From positions 1 to 11,105 of the forward strand of contig CAJTVF010000069.1 of NCBI GenBank assembly GCA_910579435.1: a DNA stretch of 11,105 nt, in the 5' to 3' direction. A program made the translations under genes and the position numbers. This stretch comes from an uncultured Oscillibacter sp. (GTDB lineage Bacteria; Bacillota; Clostridia; Oscillospirales; Oscillospiraceae). The notes under the pieces were generated by a model, which was given only the letters and a program-made list of their open reading frames with translations, ran no database searches and was not told the origin of the DNA. Position 1 is the first letter of the stretch. Each line of letters starts with the position of its first letter. Below are positions 1-4,948 of the stretch, one piece after another.

Positions 1-403
1 TGGCGCCCTCGGCGGCGGCGAAGGACTCGTGGCCCGCCAGGAAGGCGAAGCACTTCGTCTCGTCCCGCAGGAGCATGGCGCCAAGGTTCCCGTGGCCCAG
101 GCCCACCTTGCGGTCGTCGGCCACGGAGCCGGGGATGCAGAAGGCCTGGAGGCCCTCGCCAATGGCCTCGGCCGCCTCGGCGGCGGTGGCCACGTTCTTC
201 TTCAGCGCGATGGCCGCGCCCACGCAGTAGGCCCAGCAGGCGTTTTCAAAGCAGATGGGCTGGATGCCCTTGACAATCTCATAGGGGTCGAAGCCGGCGG
301 CCTTGCAGATCTCCCGGCTCTCCTCCACAGACTGGATTCCGTACTGAGACAGGACGGAATTGATCTTGTCGATTCTTCTCTCGTAGCTTTCAAACAGAGC
401 CAT
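1..403 (-). CDS. GGGtGRT family protein (N-terminal 134 residues; gene runs off the window)
   Basis: Only the start of the gene is inside the window. The ATG at 403-401 follows an AAAGGAGG Shine-Dalgarno in the 19-nt gap after the scaffold gene, so the two are surely cotranscribed. The protein begins MALFESYERRIDKIN and carries Cys at 33, 51, 56, 60, 89 and 118. Two stretches are recognisable: VKGIQPICFENACWAY (44-59) and VGLGHGNLGAMLLRDE (100-115), followed by AGHESFAAAEGA at the edge. I recognise these as the conserved N-terminal half of the family named GGGtGRT after a C-terminal motif that lies outside the window. The family is common in anaerobes beside an Fe-S scaffold-like protein, exactly as here. 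Its biochemical role is not established to my knowledge; a role in Fe-S or sulfur chemistry is inferred from the neighbour and the conserved cysteines. Family assignment is fairly secure, function is not. Confidence 0.85.
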   Translation of the reverse strand, partial: MALFESYERRIDKINSVLSQYGIQSVEESREICKAAGFDPYEIVKGIQPICFENACWAYCVGAAIALKKNVATAAEAAEAIGEGLQAFCIPGSVADDRKVGLGHGNLGAMLLRDETKCFAFLAGHESFAAAEGA

Positions 404-422
404 TTCTCAATTCCTCCTTTTC

Positions 423-1115
423 TTACTCGTGACGGGGGTCGATATACTTGGCGGCCCCGTCGAACTGGCCGTAGTGGCCCTTGGCGCCTTCCAGAGCCTG
501 GTTGGCGTCGGTTCCCTTTTTGATGGCGTCCATCATTTTGCCAAGGTTCACGAATTCATAGCCGATGATCTCATCGTCCTTGTTCAGGGCGATGCGGGTG
601 ACGTAGCCCTCGGCCATTTCCAGATACCGGGGACCCTTGGCCTTGGTGCCGAACATGGTGCCCACCTGGGAGCGCAGGCCCTTGCCCAGGTCCTCCAGGG
701 ACGCGCCGACGGGGAGGCCGCCCTCGGAGAACGCGGTCTGGGTGCGGCCGTAGACAATCTGGAGGAACAGCTCCCGCATGGCGGTGTTGATGGCGTCGCA
801 CACCAGGTCGGTGTTCAGAGCCTCCAGCAGGGTCTTGCCGATGAGGATCTCAGAGGCCATGGCGGCAGAGTGGGTCATGCCGGAGCAGCCCAGGGTCTCC
901 ACCAGGGCTTCCTCAATGATGCCGTCCTTGACATTGAGGGTCAGCTTGCACGCGCCCTGCTGGGGAGCGCACCAGCCCACGCCGTGGGTGAGGCCGGAAA
1001 TGTCCTTGATCTCCTTGGCCTGGACCCACTTGCCCTCCTCGGGGATGGGGGCGGGACCGTGGTACGCGCCCTTGGCGACGGGGCACATGTTCTGCACTTC
1101 GGTGGAATAGATCAT
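423..1115 (-). CDS. Iron-sulfur cluster assembly scaffold-like protein (NifU/IscU-type fold)
   Basis: This 230-residue cytoplasmic protein is first in a two-gene operon with the GGGtGRT gene. The segment LVETLGCSGMTHSAAMASEIL (71-91) resembles the IscU/NifU motif with a ligand Cys in GCxxxxxxS. The other cysteines are C11, C49, C56 and C106. C49 or C56 together with C77 and C106 would match the three-Cys spacing of IscU, which holds a nascent Fe-S cluster. The protein is longer than IscU (about 130 residues): it has a 40-residue N-terminal leader with Cys and a C-terminal extension (about 150-230, GTMFGTKAKGPRYLEMAEGY onward) not present in classical scaffolds. No sufS, iscS or sufBCD is visible nearby, so it may serve a specialised partner rather than general cluster assembly. 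The ATG is supported by AAAGGA about 10 nt upstream. A consensus promoter with an operator-like palindrome lies 80-108 nt upstream. Confidence 0.85.
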   Translation of the reverse strand: MIYSTEVQNMCPVAKGAYHGPAPIPEEGKWVQAKEIKDISGLTHGVGWCAPQQGACKLTLNVKDGIIEEALVETLGCSGMTHSAAMASEILIGKTLLEALNTDLVCDAINTAMRELFLQIVYGRTQTAFSEGGLPVGASLEDLGKGLRSQVGTMFGTKAKGPRYLEMAEGYVTRIALNKDDEIIGYEFVNLGKMMDAIKKGTDANQALEGAKGHYGQFDGAAKYIDPRHE

Positions 1116-1153
1116 AGTCGTCCAATCCTTTCCTTTTTGTATTGTTTCGGGGA

Positions 1154-1169
1154 CCCGCCGGAGGGCGGG
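1154..1169 (-). other. Stem-loop in the 5' leader of the scaffold/GGGtGRT operon
   Basis: A perfect 6-bp G/C stem (CCCGCC / GGCGGG, 4-nt loop) lies in the roughly 70-nt untranslated leader between the predicted transcription start and the scaffold gene. It is followed by a second small dyad (CTCC-C-GGAG, 1171-1179). There is no U-run after it, so it is not a terminator by itself. It could stabilise the 5' end or influence translation; that is inference. Confidence 0.4.
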
Positions 1170-1194
1170 CCTCCCGGAGCTTCGCGCGGTTCAT

Positions 1195-1223
1195 ATTATA
1201 TCGGTAAACGATTACCTTGTCAA
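1195..1223 (-). promoter_or_regulatory. Sigma-70/SigA promoter of the scaffold-GGGtGRT operon
   Basis: Read on the minus strand there is a perfect -35 TTGACA (1223-1218), a 17-bp spacer and a perfect -10 TATAAT (1200-1195). The predicted start is near 1188, giving a leader of about 70 nt before the scaffold ATG at 1115. A promoter this close to consensus would be very strong, which fits the presence of a repressor-like site inside the spacer. Confidence 0.85.
1203..1216. promoter_or_regulatory. Operator-like palindrome between -35 and -10 (LacI/CcpA cre-like)
   Basis: GGTAA-ACGA-TTACC is an inverted repeat with 5-bp arms centred on CG. It sits entirely within the 17-bp spacer of the promoter. 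It matches the Gram-positive cre consensus TGWAANCGNTNWCA at 12 of 14 positions, the first and last bases being the mismatches. Occupancy would block RNA polymerase. LacI/GalR-family operators typically have a central CG, so CcpA or a relative is the best guess. No regulator gene of that family is in the window. Confidence 0.6.
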
Positions 1224-1275
1224 GGTGGGAGATGGGCCCTTTCGCTCCAGGCAGCCATTATTATTAGGTTACGCA

Positions 1276-1308
1276 AGGCCGCACGGCCATGTGTGGCCTG
1301 ATTTTTTT
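1276..1308 (+). terminator. Orphan intrinsic terminator, plus strand
   Basis: AGGCCGCAC (1276-1284) pairs with GTGTGGCCT (1291-1299), a 9-bp stem with one G-U pair and a 6-nt loop. It is followed by seven T residues (1302-1308), so it reads only on the plus strand. No plus-strand gene lies upstream; the adjacent operon runs away from it. It is either left over from a lost gene, an attenuator 20 nt ahead of the HTH gene, or the end of an unannotated small RNA. The 1224-1275 stretch holds nothing else I can support. Confidence 0.7.
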
Positions 1309-1327
1309 ATCGTTTGGGGGTGAGGAC

Positions 1328-1613
1328 GTGGCCGATTATGCTTTCAGGACCCTGGAGGACCGCCGGAAAATCGAAAAAACTGTGGGAGGACGGGCGGACG
1401 CCGAAAGAAATTTCCGAAACCGCGGGCGTGTCCGTTCATGTGGTCTACAAGGAACTGACCAGGGGCCAGGACGGGGCCCGCCTGCCGGATCGGCGTCTGC
1501 GGTACAGCGCGGATGTGGCCCAGCGCCGGGTGCAGGCGCCGCTGGAGCGGCGGGGCAAGCGGGCCGGACAGCCCACCGGCAGCAGCCAGACGGCGGAGGC
1601 CGCCGGCAGATAG
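1328..1613 (+). pseudogene. Frameshifted small helix-turn-helix protein (IS30/HTH_38-like), phage or mobile-element type
   Basis: The GTG at 1328 follows GGGGGTGAGG and gives VADYAFRTLEDRRKIEK. The frame is then lost at a run of six A residues (1374-1379). Removing one A restores LWEDGRTPKEISETAGVSVH and on to a stop at 1611-1613, for a conceptual 94-residue protein. Residues 15-50 form a helix-turn-helix (EISETAGVSVHVVYKEL) like the DNA-binding domain of IS30 transposases and of small regulators in Clostridia prophages. The tail is basic (QRRVQAPLERRGKRAG). The next small ORF starts 9 nt downstream with a good ribosome-binding site, so the pair was probably an operon. The run is short for efficient polymerase slippage, so I favour real decay or a sequencing error over programmed frameshifting. 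The reading of two frames as one protein is strong; exact family and function are not known. Confidence 0.7.
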
Positions 1614-1622
1614 GAGGACGCC

Positions 1623-1763
1623 ATGGCAAAGCAAAAGGAAATCAAGTTCCGGGAGCGCGGCAACGTCCCGGAGGGGTTTCAGATTTTCCAGGCGCAGAGT
1701 TTGGCCTGCTGGGGGATCCCGCTGTCCTGCCTGGGCATGGTGGAGAGGACTGCGTTGATTTGA
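1623..1763 (+). pseudogene. Small ORF (46 codons) truncated by repeat R1
   Basis: An ATG preceded by TAGGAGGACGCC (strong Shine-Dalgarno, overlapping the stop of the HTH gene) opens a frame beginning MAKQKEIKFRERGNVPEGFQ and ending at TGA 1761-1763. The last residues, TALI, are encoded by the start of repeat R1 at about 1750, so the natural C terminus has been lost. The product is hydrophilic at the start with two Cys further on (ACWGIPLSC). I do not recognise a family. The tight coupling to the HTH gene suggests both came from one mobile or prophage module. Confidence 0.5.
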
Positions 1764-1855
1764 CTTGAAATCCGTCAGGATTCCCGCGTCAAATCGCCTT
1801 GCCTGGCAATAAAATCTGCCCAAATCCGGCATTCCGCCAATTTTCAAACAAGGCC
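1750..1855. repeat. R1: partial copy of a miniature inverted-repeat element
   Basis: The right end (1828-1855) is identical over 28 bp to the reverse complement of the left end of R3 (4951-4978), including the GGCCTTGTTTGAAAA tip. Inward similarity to R3 continues in patches (a GCCAATCAAGGC-like segment, CTGACG, AACGCAG) down to about 1750. There the similarity stops at the position matching the middle of R3, so the other terminus is missing. The block CTTGAAATCCG.CAGGATTCC at 1764-1787 matches R2 2017-2040 with two mismatches. The element interrupts the small ORF at 1623. Confidence 0.75.
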
Positions 1856-1862
1856 CAAACAA

Positions 1863-1878
1863 ATCTGCGCCTGCAGAT
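1863..1878. repeat. Short perfect palindrome in the repeat-rich gap
   Basis: ATCTGC-GCCT-GCAGAT is a perfect 6-bp inverted repeat between R1 and the MerR-like dyad. It has no U-run and no gene beside it. The core AAATCTGCGC also occurs in reverse orientation inside R2 (2075-2084 region), so it may be another scrap of the same element family. Confidence 0.35.
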
Positions 1879-1927
1879 CCCTTTGTGAAACCGCTCCAAA
1901 ACCCTGATTGACACCCTATAATTGTCC

Positions 1928-1948
1928 TTGACTTAGGGTACACTTTAA
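1928..1948 (+). promoter_or_regulatory. MerR-type promoter/operator remnant
   Basis: TTGACT (1928-1933) overlaps an imperfect dyad TTAGGGT-AC-ACTTTAA (1933-1948, 5 of 7 arm positions paired). This arrangement, a -35 followed at once by a TTAGAGT..ACTCTAA-like dyad, is typical of promoters bound by MerR-family activators. The expected -10 about 19 bp on is absent because R2 begins right at the dyad's final TTAA. No MerR gene is in the window. Low confidence. Confidence 0.35.
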
Positions 1949-2111
1949 GGAAGCACTGATTTAATCCCCGCGCACATCTTTACGCCATAAATTTCCGCTG
2001 ATCTGCGTCAGAAAATCTTGAAATCCGCCAGGATTCCTGCAATTTTCTTCCTTGCCAGCAAAAATTTCTGGCGCAAATCTGCACGCGTTGATTAAATCAG
2101 TGCTTCCTTAA
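1945..2111. mobile_element. R2: MITE-like element with 18-bp perfect terminal inverted repeats and TTAA flanks
   Basis: The left end GGAAGCACTGATTTAATC (1949-1966) is the exact reverse complement of 2090-2107. Both are bounded by TTAA (1945-1948 and 2108-2111), which reads as a 4-bp target duplication, though TTAA is self-complementary and could be part of the repeat. The 159-bp body encodes nothing and is far more AT-rich than its surroundings. Its interior carries the core it shares with R1 (2003-2040). Such an element would be moved by a transposase elsewhere in the genome. It separates a MerR-like promoter from a gene fragment. Confidence 0.8.
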
Positions 2112-2221
2112 CCTGCACCGCCTGCGGGCTGGAGAAGAACGGGAAGGTGAACTGGGGTCAGCGGGGCCCGCTCTCCGGCCTGGTGGACGCCGCGGGCTTC
2201 ACCACGGTCTACAGCCGCCGG
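2111..2221 (+). pseudogene. Internal fragment of an unrecognised protein-coding gene
   Basis: Starting at the edge of R2, 37 codons read TCTACGLEKNGKVNWGQRGP and on through SGLVDAAGFTTVYSRR. All but one end in G or C, the coding signature of this genome's real genes. There is no start codon with a ribosome-binding site and no stop of its own: the frame continues into AT-rich sequence (FLLKKKEANEN) and then antisense to prmA. So both ends are lost. It has a Cys-x-x-Cys pair (TCTAC) near the beginning. I do not recognise the family. Confidence 0.4.
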
Positions 2222-2296
2222 ATTCCTTTTCTTTTGAAAAAGAAGGAAGCAAACGAAAACCAGCGCGTTACCAAGTCCGGATCCAGACAAAGACAA

Positions 2297-2337
2297 AGCG
2301 CCGGCAGCGGAACAACTCCGCTGCCGGCGCTCTTTTT
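2297..2337. terminator. Bidirectional intrinsic terminator after prmA
   Basis: A perfect 15-bp stem, AGCGCCGGCAGCGGA (2297-2311) with 2317-2331, closes a 5-nt loop. On the plus strand it is followed by TCTTTTT (2331-2337). On the minus strand it begins 10 nt after the prmA stop and is followed by CTTTGTCTTTG, a weaker U-rich tail. It most likely ends the DUF1836-degV-prmA operon and also blocks plus-strand transcripts leaving the decayed island. Between 2222 and 2296 I see only an AT-rich imperfect dyad (2223-2249). Confidence 0.85.
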
Positions 2338-2341
2338 CCTG

Positions 2342-3295
2342 TCATCTGCACGTAAAGGCGTACCAGCCGCCGTCCTCCCGCCGTTCCAGGACCTCCAGCC
2401 CGCTGGCGGCCAGTGCGGCCTCCACCTCCGCCGTCCGGCCCTCGATGACGCCGGAGCAGAGGAAGGTCCCCCCGGGGTTCAGCAGGCCCCGGACCCGGGG
2501 AGCCAGGGCGATGATGACGTCCGCCACAATGTTGGCCAGGACGACGTCGTATCCCCCGCCGATTTTTGCCGCCACGGCCTCGTCCGTCAGCAGGTTTCCC
2601 ACCAGAATGTCCAGCCGCTCCGGGCCGATGCCGTTCAGCCCGGCGTTCTCCCGGGCGGCGTCCCGGCACTTGTCGTCGATATCCACCGCCAGGGCGGACC
2701 CGGCCCCCAGCCGCAGGGCGGCCACGGACAAAATACCGCTGCCGCAGCCCAGGTCCAGCACCCGCTCCCCGCCCCGGACCAGACCCTCCAGGGCCGTCAG
2801 GCACAGGCGGGTGGTGGCGTGGGCCCCGGTGCCGAAGGTGAGCCCCGGGTCCAGGTAGAGGGGCGCCCGGTCTCCCGGGTCCGCCTCCTCCCACTGGGGG
2901 ATCACCAGCAGACGCTCCCCGATCTCCATGGGCTTGTAGTACTGCTTCCAGTTGTTCTCCCAGTCAGCGTCCTCCACGTTCTCCAGGGTCATCAGCAGAG
3001 TCCCCAGGTCTTTTCGCTCCTTCTTCAGGCCCTCCAGGGCGATGCGGACCTCTCCCAGCTTGGAAAAGCCCGCCTCCTTGGCCTCCAGGTAGAAGGTAAT
3101 CCGGGACCGGCCCGCCATATGGCGCTCCAGGTCCTCGTCCACGTAGTCCCAGTACGCGTGGTTGTTCTCCAGGAAGTCCTGGAACTCCTCCTCGTCCTCA
3201 ATCATCACGCCGTCCACGTCCAGCCCGGACAGCAGGGCCTGGACCGTATCCAGCCCGGCGTGGTTTGTGTCGATGTGTACTTCCAGCCAGCGCAT
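2342..3295 (-). CDS. prmA: Ribosomal protein L11 methyltransferase PrmA
   Basis: The 317-residue length fits the family. PrmA transfers methyl groups from S-adenosylmethionine to the N-terminal amino group and lysine side chains of ribosomal protein L11 in the cytoplasm. The N-terminal substrate-recognition domain (about 1-115) begins MRWLEVHIDTNHAG. Then come the family signature LDPGLTFGTGAHATT (148-162), SAM-binding motif I VLDLGCGSG (179-187), acidic residue D205 of the AVDID strand, and ANIVADVI (254-261), which carries the Asn-Ile of the active-site loop. The ATG at 3295 is preceded by GGAAAGGCGG. It is third in the operon, 24 nt after degV, and ends at a strong terminator. PrmA next to DegV has no obvious pathway link; shared regulation by growth state is an inference. 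Confidence 0.95.
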   Translation of the reverse strand: MRWLEVHIDTNHAGLDTVQALLSGLDVDGVMIEDEEEFQDFLENNHAYWDYVDEDLERHMAGRSRITFYLEAKEAGFSKLGEVRIALEGLKKERKDLGTLLMTLENVEDADWENNWKQYYKPMEIGERLLVIPQWEEADPGDRAPLYLDPGLTFGTGAHATTRLCLTALEGLVRGGERVLDLGCGSGILSVAALRLGAGSALAVDIDDKCRDAARENAGLNGIGPERLDILVGNLLTDEAVAAKIGGGYDVVLANIVADVIIALAPRVRGLLNPGGTFLCSGVIEGRTAEVEAALAASGLEVLERREDGGWYAFTCR

Positions 3296-3319
3296 TTCAA
3301 AACCGCCTTTCCATCCGCC

Positions 3320-4192
3320 TCACCGGCTCCGGCCGACGAAAAACAGCGTCATGACCCCCGCCCCGGTATGGCTGCCGATGACGGGACCCACATAGTTGAT
3401 ATAGACCTCCTTCACGCCCAGGCGGCGGCGGACCTCCTTCGCCACGAATTCCGCCTCCTCCAGGCAGTCCCCGTGGCTGATGAACACCGGATAGTTCTCC
3501 GGGTCCACGGCGGTCTTCTCCATATGGTCCACCAGGGCCAGCAGGGAGGCCTTCCGCCCCCGGCACTTCTCCATGGGGATCAGCCGCCCCTGGCCGTCCA
3601 CGTGGAGGACAGGCTTGACGGACAGCATGGTCCCGAACAGGGCCGCCGCCGCGCTGACCCGGCCGCCCCGCTTCAGGTGGTTCAGATCGTCCACGGTGAA
3701 CCAGTGGCAGATGTTCGCCTTGGCCCCCTCGGCGTAGTCCCAGACCTCCTCCAGGGTCTTCCCCTTTTTCTTCTCCTGGGCGCAGAGCCAGACAAAGAGG
3801 CCCTGGCCCATGGAGGCGCAGAGGCTGTCCACCACCCGGACCGTCCGCTCCGGAAACGCCTCCTCCAGCTCCCTGGCGGCGATGACGGCGGACTGGTACG
3901 TGGTGGAGAGGGCGGAGGAGAAGCACAGGCACAAAATGTCCTTCCCTGCCTCCAGAATGGGCCGCATGGCGGCCTCGAATTCCCCCACGTTAACGGCGGA
4001 GGTGACGGGCATGGCCCCGCCCCGGACCCGGTCATAAAATTCCCGGAAGCCGATCTCGCTGCCGTCCAGCAGGTTTCGGTAGCTCGCTCCCTCCAGCTCC
4101 AGCCGCAGGGGCAGCACCTCCAGCTCCAGCTCCGCCGCCGTCTCTGCGGAGAGGTCGCAGCAGCTGTCGGTCATCAAGACGTATTCAGACAC
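3320..4192 (-). CDS. DegV family fatty-acid-binding protein
   Basis: This 290-residue cytoplasmic protein matches DegV across its length. Characterised relatives (FakB) bind a fatty acid and present it to the kinase FakA for phosphorylation; whether this one does so is inferred. N-terminal motif YVLMTDSCCDLS (4-15), the TSAVN loop (64-68), the fatty-acid-site motif FSSALSTTYQSA (91-102), DSLCASMGQG (122-131), LKRGGRVS (173-180), KPVL (193-196) and SHGD (239-242) are all in family order. The C-terminal VGPVIGSHTGAG (268-279) is the typical end motif. The start is GTG at 4192, only 2 nt after the stop of the DUF1836 gene and following AAAAGGAG, which implies translational coupling. The internal ATG at codon 7 would cut into the first beta-strand. 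No fakA is visible in the window, so it may be one of several DegV paralogues sharing a kinase encoded elsewhere. Confidence 0.93.
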   Translation of the reverse strand: MSEYVLMTDSCCDLSAETAAELELEVLPLRLELEGASYRNLLDGSEIGFREFYDRVRGGAMPVTSAVNVGEFEAAMRPILEAGKDILCLCFSSALSTTYQSAVIAARELEEAFPERTVRVVDSLCASMGQGLFVWLCAQEKKKGKTLEEVWDYAEGAKANICHWFTVDDLNHLKRGGRVSAAAALFGTMLSVKPVLHVDGQGRLIPMEKCRGRKASLLALVDHMEKTAVDPENYPVFISHGDCLEEAEFVAKEVRRRLGVKEVYINYVGPVIGSHTGAGVMTLFFVGRSR

Positions 4193-4194
4193 GT

Positions 4195-4752
4195 TCAGTC
4201 ACGCTCCTTTTCTTTTTTACCCTTGGGCTCCGGCCCCTTCCGCTCCCGGAGGAGGGCCACGCAGCGGCTCCCCGCCACGCCGGCGGCGTAGCTCAGGAGG
4301 GAGAAGTGAATGGCGGCGTCCGCCAGGGCGGGGTCGTCCGGGTCGCCGTCCCCCGTCCGGGCGGCCAGCTCGTCGGCGGTGATGTTCAGGGCCTTGTCCA
4401 GGCTCTGGCGGAAGGCGGCGTAGCCGTCCCGCACCGGGCGGTCCTGGAGCTCCTCCCGGATCAGCAGGTCCATGTCCCGGGTGGACATGACCCGCTTCAG
4501 CACGCAGATGGCGGTGAAATAGGCCAGGTGCTCCCGGCCGTACTTCTTCCCCTCGGCCCGGGGGGCCAGTCCGCTTTTCGTGTAGTTGTTCACCATGGCG
4601 GCGGTGAGGCCGTCGTCCCCGTCAAAGTGGATGATCTGCCGGTCCATGTAGGAGAGGACCTGGTCCATGTACAGGGAGAAGTCCGGCAGTTGGTCCCAGT
4701 CCACGGGGCGGTGCTCCCGCAGGCGGGTTTGAAGGTCGGTCAGATCGTTCAT
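4195..4752 (-). CDS. DUF1836 domain-containing protein (MerR-like HTH, putative regulator)
   Basis: This 185-residue soluble protein is first in the operon with degV and prmA. Residues 21-94 carry the DUF1836 signature: LPDFSLYMDQVLSYMDRQ (22-39), then LTAAMVNNYTKSGLAPRAEG (49-68) and YGREHLAYFTAICVLKRVMS (71-90), ending in a basic patch. This resembles a winged-helix or MerR-type DNA-binding head in which VNNYTKSGL is the recognition region and GKKYGREHL the wing. The family is widespread in Firmicutes without an agreed function. A role as transcription factor is inferred from the fold. The tail (171-185) is strongly charged (RKGPEPKGKKEKERD). The start at ATG 4752 has AAAGGA 6 nt upstream; an upstream in-frame ATG at 4860 would overlap the promoter and has no site. 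Its leader contains two hairpins, one of which could be an autoregulatory operator. Confidence 0.9.
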   Translation of the reverse strand: MNDLTDLQTRLREHRPVDWDQLPDFSLYMDQVLSYMDRQIIHFDGDDGLTAAMVNNYTKSGLAPRAEGKKYGREHLAYFTAICVLKRVMSTRDMDLLIREELQDRPVRDGYAAFRQSLDKALNITADELAARTGDGDPDDPALADAAIHFSLLSYAAGVAGSRCVALLRERKGPEPKGKKEKERD

Positions 4753-4772
4753 GAGGCGTCCTTTCTTTCCTG

Positions 4773-4815
4773 TTTGCAGCGATTGCAAAATGGCCGCCCG
4801 GCGGGGCCGGGCGGC
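4773..4815 (-). promoter_or_regulatory. Tandem hairpins in the leader of the DUF1836 operon
   Basis: Just downstream of the predicted start, a perfect 10-bp G/C stem (GCCGCCCGGC / GCCGGGCGGC, 3-nt loop, 4793-4815) is followed on the minus strand by ATTTTG. Next comes a second perfect dyad TTTGCA-ATCGC-TGCAAA (4773-4789). The first could work as a leaky terminator or protect the 5' end. The second could be a DNA operator or an RNA element near the ribosome-binding site. Function is inference; the symmetry is seen directly. Confidence 0.5.
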
Positions 4816-4827
4816 TCGGCAATAGTT

Positions 4828-4856
4828 ATTGTAACACCACGACGCGGTTTTGTAAA
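4828..4856 (-). promoter_or_regulatory. SigA promoter of the DUF1836-degV-prmA operon
   Basis: On the minus strand, TTTACA (4856-4851), a 17-bp spacer and TACAAT (4833-4828) form a good promoter, with a TG extension one base before the -10. Predicted start near 4821 gives a leader of about 69 nt. No other promoter is needed for degV or prmA, whose spacings are 2 and 24 nt. Confidence 0.8.
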
Positions 4857-4923
4857 CCATATTTTGGAGGACTGAAAAACATATTTTTCATTTTCCCCGG
4901 TTTCTGCGGTTCCTGTCGAATTT

Positions 4924-4932
4924 TGGTATAAT
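4924..4932 (+). promoter_or_regulatory. Extended -10 promoter-like element, plus strand
   Basis: TGGTATAAT gives a perfect TATAAT at 4927-4932 with an extended TG. No convincing -35 exists 16-18 bp upstream (CTGCGG at best). It would direct plus-strand transcription into R3 and the small hydrophobic ORF at 5133. In its original context it may have been that ORF's promoter before R3 inserted 17 bp downstream. Confidence 0.45.
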
Positions 4933-4948
4933 TTCCACGCTGCCCTCC

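Noticed and set aside
1908..1922. TTGACA followed by TATAAT as a promoter
   Set aside because: The two hexamers are only 3 bp apart, so they cannot serve together; no good -35 lies 17 bp before the TATAAT.
1344..1943. 199-codon minus-strand open frame
   Set aside because: It runs across the HTH pseudogene and repeat R1, has no ribosome-binding site and no recognisable domain.
2147..4291. 714-codon plus-strand open frame
   Set aside because: It is antisense to prmA, degV and DUF1836, composed of Pro/Gln/Val/His-rich nonsense typical of the opposite strand of GC-rich genes. Only the first 25 or so codons are part of a real gene remnant.
4753..4860. Longer DUF1836 start at 4860
   Set aside because: The extra 36 residues would be encoded over the promoter -10 and leader hairpins and lack a ribosome-binding site; ATG 4752 has a good one.
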